Below the pieces are notes generated by a model that was not told the DNA's origin, ran no database searches, and saw nothing but the letters and a program-made list of their open reading frames with translations. A program made the translations under genes and the position numbers. Shown piece by piece: positions 1 through 5,343 of a stretch of DNA of 5,343 nucleotides; the stretch's first letter is position 1; every line of letters begins with the position of its first letter. The stretch covers positions 1-5,343 of the forward strand of contig JAEXTI010000390.1 of assembly GCA_023406965.1 (NCBI GenBank), in the 5' to 3' direction. The stretch is from Chloroflexota bacterium (GTDB lineage Bacteria > Chloroflexota > Anaerolineae > Anaerolineales > Anaerolineaceae).

Positions 1-1364
1 TCGCGCAGCACCGTGGCAATCAACACCCGGTCCACTTCGGGCCGCCCCTGCAGCCACCAGCGCGCCAGCAGCCCACCCTTCACCTGCACAGCATTCACCA
101 GGTAATACGGGCGGTATTCCAATCCTCTCCGCTCCAACTCGGCACGCAAATCGCCCTGTGTCTCGTCGGCGTGTGCTACCAGCGTGTCGTAAACCACCTG
201 CCTGCGTTCCACTGGGTCGACAATACTCGCCGCTCCGCTCAAATCGGCTTGATCCTTGAGAATCACAAAATACTCTTCCCCAAAGAATCCCGGCTGGCCT
301 ACCAGGACATACACCAGGACAAAAGCCAGCCCAGCCACGCCGCTCAAGAGCCAACCGGCAATCACCAGCGCTTTCTTCTCCAACCACCACAGCATCAATC
401 CCAGCGCCGCCAGGACAGCCACCGCGCCAATCGCCGCCTGGATTCCCGCTGCCATCCAGGCCCAACCCGTCGCCTCGCCCATGCCCGAGAGCAGGATCGA
501 CAACTCTTCCAGGTCCACAAACGCCAGCGGCCAGGCCACCGCCAGCCCAACCAATGCAGCCACCGCCGGCCAACTGGCCGCGCGCCCATCCTGGGTTTTT
601 CGCAGCAAGGCCGCTGCCACAAATCCCAACGCTGGGATGATGATTGCCAGCATAACAGTCGTCCCGTTGGCCCCCAGGGGCAGCACCAGTCCCAGCAAGA
701 TGCCCGCTGCCGCCAACCCTTCTCGCAGGAAGGCCCCATAACCATAGAGCTTGCCCTCCTCGCCACTCACCACCGGCGTCAGCACCCAGGCCGCCGCCAC
801 ACCAAAACCCAACCCCACCAGCAACGCCAGCGCAGCCTCTCCAGCCGAGCCCAACGCTCCCAAAGCCGCCCAGGGCAGGCCCATCCCCAACCCAAACAGC
901 AGCCCCCAGCCCAATCCGCCCGTTCGCGGGCGAATCCAGCCCGAAATTAGCTTGATCAGCAAGAACACCACCACGCCACCCAACTGCAACGCCAGCGCAG
1001 TTTGTCCATCCACCACCCCAGGCAAGCGAGACACGCTCTGCAGCAGCCCGAACAGCGCCACCCACCCCGAAGCACTGGCCAGCGCTTTAAGACCGGGGCT
1101 CCAGCGTGAAAGCACCCAGAACACCCCGGCTGGCAACAGCCAGGCCGCCCCGCATCCAGCCACCACCGCCCAGCGCAAATCTGCCGGTGGGAATACATTC
1201 ATCATCAAAGTTTGCTCAAGAACACCCATCAAACCCGAAAATACAACCATCACGACTACGGCCCACACGCCCAGGCCAATCGTTGCTGCCCATTCACCGC
1301 AACCACTACCAGTCGAAGGCGTTTGCGCTTCCGGAGAATTTATTTGAGAGGATGTAGCTTCCAT
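1..1364 (-). CDS. Polytopic membrane protein with C-terminal S8 (subtilisin-like) peptidase propeptide; 3' part beyond window
   Basis: The frame is open for 454 codons from the ATG at 1364 down to the left edge. An in-frame TAA (1370-1368) lies two codons upstream, so the start cannot be further out. AAGGGA (1380-1375) precedes it by 10 nt. Residues 1-24 are polar. About eleven hydrophobic segments follow, near 25-49, 63-85, 95-112, 122-140, 152-174, 177-196, 215-231, 236-254, 264-283, 303-325 and 335-355. Lys/Arg cluster in alternate loops (86-93, 138-149, 255-261, 331-332), which predicts the N-terminus inside and the C-terminus outside. From about 362 the protein is soluble: EYFVILKDQADLSGA, then a helix (DLRAELERRG), RPYYLVNAVQVKGG and RPEVDRVLI. 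This is the pattern of S8 propeptides (inhibitor I9-like), which precede the Asp/His/Ser catalytic domain. That domain should lie outside the window, so peptidase function is inferred. The membrane part is not a family I recognise. Third codon positions favour G. Confidence 0.75.
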   Translation of the reverse strand, partial: MEATSSQINSPEAQTPSTGSGCGEWAATIGLGVWAVVVMVVFSGLMGVLEQTLMMNVFPPADLRWAVVAGCGAAWLLPAGVFWVLSRWSPGLKALASASGWVALFGLLQSVSRLPGVVDGQTALALQLGGVVVFLLIKLISGWIRPRTGGLGWGLLFGLGMGLPWAALGALGSAGEAALALLVGLGFGVAAAWVLTPVVSGEEGKLYGYGAFLREGLAAAGILLGLVLPLGANGTTVMLAIIIPALGFVAAALLRKTQDGRAASWPAVAALVGLAVAWPLAFVDLEELSILLSGMGEATGWAWMAAGIQAAIGAVAVLAALGLMLWWLEKKALVIAGWLLSGVAGLAFVLVYVLVGQPGFFGEEYFVILKDQADLSGAASIVDPVERRQVVYDTLVAHADETQGDLRAELERRGLEYRPYYLVNAVQVKGGLLARWWLQGRPEVDRVLIATVLR

Positions 1365-1374
1365 ATTTTACGAT

Positions 1375-1380
1375 TCCCTT
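1375..1380 (-). promoter_or_regulatory. Ribosome binding site for the membrane/S8 gene
   Basis: AAGGGA on the minus strand lies 10 nt before the ATG at 1364. Together with the in-frame stop at 1370-1368 it supports this start. The spacing is slightly long and the match to the Shine-Dalgarno consensus is moderate. Confidence 0.5.
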
Positions 1381-1414
1381 TTCGTTAGTAAGTTTGTCAG
1401 AGGTCGCCCGCGCA

Positions 1415-1443
1415 TTGACTTATCCAACTTCCTGATATACACT
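1415..1443 (+). promoter_or_regulatory. Sigma-70-like promoter for the alpha/beta hydrolase
   Basis: TTGACT (1415-1420, 5/6 to consensus), a 17-nt spacer and TACACT (1438-1443, 4/6). Transcription would start near 1450, giving a leader of about 90 nt before the ATG at 1541. A second AT-rich box, TATACA at 1491-1496, lacks a recognisable -35 element. Confidence 0.45.
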
Positions 1444-1450
1444 TCCAACA

Positions 1451-1474
1451 GAGGCGGCAGATTTCCCTGCCCTC
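1451..1474 (+). other. Small stem-loop at the predicted 5' end of the hydrolase leader
   Basis: GGCAG (1456-1460) pairs with CTGCC (1467-1471) around a 6-nt loop. GAG (1451-1453) can pair with CTC (1472-1474) across a 2-nt bulge. It starts almost exactly where the TTGACT/TACACT promoter would initiate, so it would cap the transcript. No T-run follows, so it is not a terminator in this direction. Confidence 0.3.
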
Positions 1475-1488
1475 TGAGCAGTTACACC

Positions 1489-1494
1489 ATTATA
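1489..1494 (-). promoter_or_regulatory. Candidate -10 box for the leftward membrane/S8 gene
   Basis: A perfect TATAAT reads leftward at 1494-1489, about 125 nt before the ATG at 1364. The region 17 nt upstream (around 1512-1517 on the minus strand) has no good -35 hexamer. The assignment is therefore tentative and may need an activator. Confidence 0.3.
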
Positions 1495-1515
1495 CATTTG
1501 CCCGGCAAGAAATGT
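1494..1515. promoter_or_regulatory. Imperfect palindrome in the divergent promoter region, possible operator
   Basis: ACATTT (1494-1499) and AAATGT (1510-1515) form a perfect 6-bp inverted repeat with a 10-nt gap. Inside it, TTGCC (1498-1502) and GGCAA (1504-1508) form a second inverted repeat around one base, with a centre 1.5 bp away. The element overlaps the edge of the leftward TATAAT and lies between the two divergent genes, as expected of a regulator site. No regulator gene is visible in the window. Confidence 0.35.
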
Positions 1516-1532
1516 TTCCAAAAGTCTTACCT

Positions 1533-1537
1533 GGAGG
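1533..1537 (+). promoter_or_regulatory. Strong but close Shine-Dalgarno for the hydrolase
   Basis: GGAGG ends only 3 nt before the ATG at 1541. The match is excellent and the spacing short. It is the only strong Shine-Dalgarno near the start and supports this ATG. Confidence 0.6.
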
Positions 1538-1540
1538 ATC

Positions 1541-2377
1541 ATGAATACGCTTGAGTTTTCCTGGAACGTTCCCGACGGAAAGATGTTTGCTGCCCGACTA
1601 TGGGCCCCTTCAGAGGCCCCGCGGGCAGTCGTTGTGCTTGTCCACGGTTTAGGCGAGCATGGCGAGCGCTACACTCACGTTGCCGAAGCCTTCACTCAGG
1701 CCGGGTTGGCCATGCTCAACTTCGACCTGCGCGGTCACGGCAAAACCCCCGGCCCCCGGGGGCATGCCCCCTCCTACAGCGTGATCGCCGATGATATCCT
1801 CTCTTTCGTCGATGAGGCCCGCAAACGCTACCCCGGTCTGCCGGTCTTCCTGTACGGTCACAGTCTGGGCGGAGCACTGGTGCTCTATACTGCCCTCAAA
1901 CGCAAGCCTGACCTGGCTGGCATCATCGTCACCAGTCCCGGCCTGGCAACCGGCAACCCGGTCACCCCTGGAACCCTGCGCCTGGCTCGCTTCATGAGCA
2001 AAGTCGCCCCTGCCTTCACCCTGCCCAACGGCCTCGACCGCGCCAACCTCTCCCGCGATCCCAAAGTCGCCGAAGTGTATTCCGCCGATCCCCTCGTTCA
2101 CGACCGCATCTCTGCCCGTCTGGGCCTCGAGTTGATCGAAAACGGACGCTGGATGCTCGAACACGCCTCCGACCTCACCCTGCCCACCCTGCTCATGCAG
2201 GGCAGTGCCGACCACCTGGTCAACCCGCAAGCCACGCGCAGCTTTGCCGAAACCGCCCCTGCCGAATTGCTAACCTTCCGCTGGTGGGAAGGCGAATTCC
2301 ACGAATTACATAACGAAACCAATCGCGCTGAAATCATCCAAACCATAATCGATTGGATCTCTGCGCGTATATCTTAA
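1541..2377 (+). CDS. Alpha/beta hydrolase, monoacylglycerol lipase / lysophospholipase type
   Basis: A complete 278-residue protein of normal length for this family (Hydrolase_4, serine aminopeptidase-like). It should cleave an acyl ester, most likely of monoacylglycerol or a lysophospholipid. The oxyanion motif HGLGEHGERY starts at residue 35. FDLRGHGKT is at 61-69, and the nucleophile elbow GHSLGG is at 106-111 with Ser108. Asp224 sits in GSADHLV and His254 in EFHELHNE, completing the triad. Residues of about 135-205 form the variable cap that sets substrate preference. There is no signal peptide or membrane segment, so the enzyme is probably cytoplasmic. It is divergent from the membrane/S8 gene and has its own promoter and ribosome binding site. 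The exact substrate cannot be told from sequence, and other small esters are possible. Confidence 0.9.
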   Translation: MNTLEFSWNVPDGKMFAARLWAPSEAPRAVVVLVHGLGEHGERYTHVAEAFTQAGLAMLNFDLRGHGKTPGPRGHAPSYSVIADDILSFVDEARKRYPGLPVFLYGHSLGGALVLYTALKRKPDLAGIIVTSPGLATGNPVTPGTLRLARFMSKVAPAFTLPNGLDRANLSRDPKVAEVYSADPLVHDRISARLGLELIENGRWMLEHASDLTLPTLLMQGSADHLVNPQATRSFAETAPAELLTFRWWEGEFHELHNETNRAEIIQTIIDWISARIS

Positions 2378-2442
2378 AATTAGGAAATGCCACCCATCGA
2401 TTGCATCATCAATACCGGCACAAAACAATTTCAATCATAACA

Positions 2443-2461
2443 AACGTTCGCTAGAAACGTT
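2443..2461. repeat. Pair of AACGTT palindromes
   Basis: AACGTT occurs at 2443-2448 and again at 2456-2461, 13 bp apart start to start. Each copy is itself a palindrome, so together they read as both a direct and an inverted repeat. The site lies 64 bp before the -35 box of the downstream gene. It could be a regulator site or chance. Confidence 0.3.
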
Positions 2462-2502
2462 AATTCTCTGGCGCCCTGCTGAAAAATAGCGCGTGTCATC
2501 TA

Positions 2503-2515
2503 TTCCGTAACGGAA
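2503..2515. promoter_or_regulatory. Perfect palindrome just upstream of the GlyA-GcvT promoter, possible operator
   Basis: TTCCGT (2503-2508), one central A, then ACGGAA (2510-2515). It ends 9 bp before the -35 hexamer at 2525, a common place for an activator or repressor site. No T-run follows on the plus strand, so it is not a terminator for the hydrolase gene. Confidence 0.4.
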
Positions 2516-2524
2516 AAAACTCAC

Positions 2525-2553
2525 TTGACCCGCCTTCTTTGCCGGGCTACAAT
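2525..2553 (+). promoter_or_regulatory. Sigma-70-like promoter for the GlyA-GcvT fusion
   Basis: TTGACC (2525-2530, 5/6), an exact 17-nt spacer and TACAAT (2548-2553, 5/6). This is the best promoter in the window. Initiation would fall near 2559-2560, giving a leader of only about 16 nt. The fusion gene therefore appears to be transcribed independently of the hydrolase. Confidence 0.6.
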
Positions 2554-2560
2554 TTAACCG

Positions 2561-2565
2561 AGGAG
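2561..2565 (+). promoter_or_regulatory. Ribosome binding site for the GlyA-GcvT fusion
   Basis: AGGAG lies 10 nt before the ATG at 2576. An in-frame TAA at 2555-2557 leaves no earlier ATG, GTG or TTG, so this start is well fixed. With transcription starting near 2560 the Shine-Dalgarno would be at the very 5' end of the mRNA. Confidence 0.55.
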
Positions 2566-2575
2566 CTCTTACCCT

Positions 2576-5343
2576 ATGACTGATTTCCTGTTTCAAGGTT
2601 CTCTGTCCGACCTCGACCCGGACGTCGACGAACTCATCCAGATCGAAGCCGAACGTCAGGTTCGCAAACTGATTCTCATTCCCAGCGAAAGCACCGCCCC
2701 CCAGGCCGTGCGGCAGGCCCTGGGCTCTGAGTTTCAGAACATCTATGCCGAAGGCTACCCCGACGACGAGACTCGGGTGATGAGCGAGGATGAAATCCTC
2801 GATTATCCCCAGCGTCTGGCCAACTATCGCCGCTATGCCGACCCCCGCTACTACAAAGGCGTCGAATATGCCGACATAATCGAGTCGCTGGCCCGCCGCC
2901 GCTGCGCCGAAGCCTTCGCCACCCCGACTTTTCCTGCCGAGCGCCTGTTCGTCAACGTCCAGCCGCTCTCCGGCGCCCCGGCCAACAACGCCGTCTACAC
3001 CGCCCTGGTCAACCCCGGCGACACCGTCATGGGACTCAACCTGCTCCACGGTGGGCACCTGACTCACGGCTCTCCGGTCAACCGCTCCGGTAAAATCTTC
3101 AAGATCGTCGGCTACAACGTCGACCCGGCCACCGAACGCCTCGATTATGACGCCATTCAAGCTCTCGCCACCGAGCACAAACCCAAAATCATCATCACCG
3201 GCTATTCTTCCTATCCCTGGGTACCCGACTGGGCCCGTTTCCGGGCCATCGCCGATTCCGTCGGCGCTATCCTGCTCGCCGATGTATCGCACATCGCCGG
3301 TTTGATCGCCGCCGGGACCATCCCTTCCCCGGTCGGCCATGCCCACATCATTACCTTCACCACCCACAAGACCCTCTGCGGCCCGCGCGGCGCCTGCATC
3401 ATCACCACCGATTCGGCACTCTCCAAAAAACTCGACCGGGCCGTGTTCCCCGGCGAGCAGGGCGGCCCGCATATCCATGCCGTCGCGGCCATGGCCACGG
3501 CCTTCAAGCTGGCCCGCGCGCCCCAATTCCGCGCCCTGCAGGAGCAAATCCTCAAGAATTGCCAGGCCCTCAACGCCCGCCTCGTTGAACGCGGCCTGCG
3601 CATCCCCTTCGGCGGCAGCGACACCCACCTCACCAATGTGGACTGCAAAACCGTTGTCGGCCCCGATGGCACCACCCTGTCCGGCGATATGGCTGCCCGC
3701 ATCCTTGACCTGGTCGGGATTGTCTGCAACCGCAACACCATCCCCGGCGATAAAACTGCCTTTGCCGCCTCCGGCATTCGCCTCGGCACCCCCTGGATGA
3801 CTCAGCGCGGCCTCACAGAAGCCGACATGGTTCAGGTCGCCGATGCCATCGCCGACATCTTCTTTGCCTGCACTCCCTACGCTGTGGAAACCCGCAAAGG
3901 CCCCGCCCTGCGCGCCAAGGTCGATTTTGACACCTTTGAGACCGTCCGCCTGCGCATCCGCGCCCTGGCCGAAAAAGCCGCTGGATCGGTATCCACACAT
4001 CACGGCTACCCGCACTTCTTCTTCGTCGATGACCAGCCCGCCGCCCAGGGAGCCTGGGCCGTCCTCGATCTGCAAGGCCAAAATGTGCGTCACTATGTCA
4101 ATGTCGTCTTCACCTGCAACGCCGAGGCCCTCCAGCTCGGCCAGAGCAGCCCCACCCAACTGATCACCCCGCGCGGAACCGTCGAGGGTTTCCTCACCTT
4201 CGTCAAAGAAGGCCTCTTCCGCTTCAGCCTGCCCGCTGCTTCCTTCGGGCTGGCCTCGGCCTGGCTGCGCGGCCTCAGCGACGGTTACATCAGTTTTGAC
4301 CCCGATGTCACCCGCCGCATCTCCGGCCCCGTCACCGTCACCGAAAGCTCCGCCGCCCCGGTCACCGCAGCCACCGGCGCAGCCGTGGACGCCCACAAGG
4401 TCTACTTCATCGGCAAAACCGCTTCCAGCGCGGCTCCCCTGCCCGAGTTCACCTGGACTGAACCGGAAAATCCCCCCTTGCGCCGCACCGCCCTCTTCGA
4501 AACCCATCGCGCTTTAGGCGCCAAGATGGTGCCCTTTGCCGGCTGGGAAATGCCGGTCTGGTACTCCTCGGTGGTCGAAGAACACCTCGCCACCCGTCAG
4601 GCGGCCGGCTTGTTCGATGTTGCCCACATGGGCGTCTATCAAGCCGAAGGCCCCCAGGCCGCCGCGTTCCTCGACAGCGTTTGCGGCAACGACATCGCCG
4701 CCTTGGCCGTGGGCGAATCATGCTACACGCAATTCCTCGACCCCGATGCTGGTGTAATTGACGATACGCTCATCTACCGCCGCGCCGAAGAAGCCTACCT
4801 GGTGGTGGTCAACGCCTCTAACGACGACAAGGACTGGGCCTGGCTTAACGCTGTTCTGCGCGGCGAGGTCCTCGTCGATCGCGCAGCCCCCGGCGCTCGC
4901 GCCTTTGGCGCAGGCGCTGTCCTGCGCAACCTGCGCGACCCGCAAGCCGGCCCCGACATGCGCGTCGACATCGCCCTACAGGGCCCCAAATCTCGCGATA
5001 TCCTCCTGGCCTTGGGCTGCGACCCCGCCACCCGCAAGCGCATCATGGCCCTCAAGCGCACCGAGCTGTGCGATGCCACCGTGGGCGGCTTCGACCTGGT
5101 TGTCTCCCGTACCGGTTACACCGGCGAGCGCATGGCCTTTGAGCTCTTCGTCCACCCCGATCGCGCCGCCGAGTTCTGGAATGCGCTCACGACGGTGGGA
5201 ACCCCGCTGGGCATGAAACCCTGCGGCCTGGGCGCCCGCGACTCGCTGCGCACCGAAGCCGGCCTGCCCCTCTACGGGCATGAGATGATGGGCGATCTGG
5301 GCCTGGGTGTTGCGGAAGCCGGTTTTGGCTCCTACGTCAAAGT
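2576..5343 (+). CDS. glyA-gcvT: Bifunctional fusion: serine hydroxymethyltransferase (GlyA) plus glycine cleavage T-protein (GcvT); 3' end beyond window
   Basis: One uninterrupted frame of 922 codons, still open at the right edge. SHMT (residues about 8-474; serine + THF to glycine + methylene-THF, PLP-dependent): YAEGYP at 57-62, RYYKG at 91-95, HGGHLTHGSPVN, Asp236 and His239 in ADVSHIAGL, the PLP lysine Lys265 in TTHKT, FPGEQGGP, and substrate-carboxylate Arg402 in SGIRLGTP. An extra loop of about 26 residues (63-90) separates EGYP from RYY. Residues 475-632 are a linker; about 496-578 resemble a degenerate GcvT N-terminal module, and an Ala/Thr/Pro-rich stretch follows. GcvT (633 onward; aminomethyl-lipoyl-GcvH + THF to methylene-THF + ammonia): GAKMVPFAGWEMPV, FDVAHMG, VIDD with Asp729/Asp730, LQGPKSRDIL, SRTGYTGE and GLGARDSLRTEAGLPLYGHE. 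The usual C-terminal barrel lies mostly outside. Cytoplasmic, with no signal peptide. Third codon positions favour C. Both catalytic assignments are strong; joint function is inferred. Confidence 0.92.
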   Translation, partial: MTDFLFQGSLSDLDPDVDELIQIEAERQVRKLILIPSESTAPQAVRQALGSEFQNIYAEGYPDDETRVMSEDEILDYPQRLANYRRYADPRYYKGVEYADIIESLARRRCAEAFATPTFPAERLFVNVQPLSGAPANNAVYTALVNPGDTVMGLNLLHGGHLTHGSPVNRSGKIFKIVGYNVDPATERLDYDAIQALATEHKPKIIITGYSSYPWVPDWARFRAIADSVGAILLADVSHIAGLIAAGTIPSPVGHAHIITFTTHKTLCGPRGACIITTDSALSKKLDRAVFPGEQGGPHIHAVAAMATAFKLARAPQFRALQEQILKNCQALNARLVERGLRIPFGGSDTHLTNVDCKTVVGPDGTTLSGDMAARILDLVGIVCNRNTIPGDKTAFAASGIRLGTPWMTQRGLTEADMVQVADAIADIFFACTPYAVETRKGPALRAKVDFDTFETVRLRIRALAEKAAGSVSTHHGYPHFFFVDDQPAAQGAWAVLDLQGQNVRHYVNVVFTCNAEALQLGQSSPTQLITPRGTVEGFLTFVKEGLFRFSLPAASFGLASAWLRGLSDGYISFDPDVTRRISGPVTVTESSAAPVTAATGAAVDAHKVYFIGKTASSAAPLPEFTWTEPENPPLRRTALFETHRALGAKMVPFAGWEMPVWYSSVVEEHLATRQAAGLFDVAHMGVYQAEGPQAAAFLDSVCGNDIAALAVGESCYTQFLDPDAGVIDDTLIYRRAEEAYLVVVNASNDDKDWAWLNAVLRGEVLVDRAAPGARAFGAGAVLRNLRDPQAGPDMRVDIALQGPKSRDILLALGCDPATRKRIMALKRTELCDATVGGFDLVVSRTGYTGERMAFELFVHPDRAAEFWNALTTVGTPLGMKPCGLGARDSLRTEAGLPLYGHEMMGDLGLGVAEAGFGSYVK

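Noticed and set aside
171..1347. Plus-strand open frames (171-950, 256-741, 751-1347) over the leftward membrane gene
   Set aside because: Their translations are Pro/Ala/Arg/Gln-rich low-complexity shadows. The minus-strand frame there is continuous, has ordered membrane segments obeying the positive-inside rule, and ends in an S8 propeptide pattern.
1649..2230. Minus-strand open frame opposite the hydrolase
   Set aside because: It overlaps the complete hydrolase with its intact catalytic triad and ribosome binding site. The translation has no family features.
2378..2520. Rho-independent terminator after the hydrolase gene
   Set aside because: No GC-rich hairpin followed by a T-run on the plus strand. 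The 2503-2515 palindrome is followed by A residues, and ATTG/CAAT at 2400-2413 is only a 4-bp stem.
2378..2575. Glycine or THF riboswitch upstream of the GlyA-GcvT gene
   Set aside because: The predicted transcript leader is only about 16 nt, and I see no riboswitch-like core in the 198-bp gap.
2435..4507. Open frame of 690 codons on the minus strand opposite the SHMT region
   Set aside because: It is antisense to a gene with clear SHMT motifs. Its translation is Gly/Ala/Asp-rich with no recognisable family, and the C-rich third positions of the real gene remove stops on the opposite strand.
4472..4600. Independent start for a separate gcvT gene at the fusion boundary
   Set aside because: No stop codon interrupts the frame. 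The first in-frame ATGs (4528 and 4549) lie inside the conserved GAKMVPFAGWEMPV motif with no Shine-Dalgarno, so a separate GcvT would lack its N-terminus.

Overview
This 5.3 kb window looks like chromosomal DNA from a fairly GC-rich bacterium. The best guess is Chloroflexota, probably Anaerolineae. That guess rests on the style of the subtilase propeptide, the long form of serine hydroxymethyltransferase and the promoters of ordinary sigma-70 type. It is an inference from remembered family features and could not be checked by search. No mobile elements, RNA genes or CRISPR arrays are visible.

Layout. (1) Positions 1-1364, minus strand: a polytopic membrane protein with about eleven predicted membrane segments. 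It runs straight into what looks like the propeptide of an S8 (subtilisin-like) serine peptidase, and the frame leaves the window at position 1 before any catalytic domain is reached. (2) Positions 1365-1540: a divergent promoter region with a sigma-70-like promoter for the rightward gene, a TATAAT box facing left, and an imperfect palindrome. (3) Positions 1541-2377, plus strand: a complete alpha/beta hydrolase of the monoacylglycerol lipase type with an intact Ser-Asp-His triad. (4) Positions 2378-2575: an intergenic region holding a good TTGACC-N17-TACAAT promoter and two palindromic elements. (5) Positions 2576 to the right edge, plus strand: one continuous open frame of at least 922 codons. 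It encodes serine hydroxymethyltransferase (GlyA) followed in frame by the T-protein of the glycine cleavage system (GcvT).

The last gene is the main interest. Both catalytic modules make 5,10-methylene-tetrahydrofolate: SHMT from serine, and GcvT from the aminomethyl group carried on lipoyl-GcvH. One polypeptide therefore joins the two folate steps of glycine-serine interconversion. Between the two enzymes lies a segment of about 150 residues. Part of it aligns by eye with the GcvT N-terminal fold in the same protein, suggesting a degenerate second GcvT-like module. The SHMT part also carries an insertion of about 26 residues at a conserved active-site loop.

The three genes have no obvious shared pathway. 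The hydrolase and the membrane peptidase are divergently transcribed, and the GlyA-GcvT gene has its own promoter. The plus strand is C-rich throughout, whichever strand is coding, so third-codon-position preference flips between the leftward gene (G-ending) and the rightward genes (C-ending).
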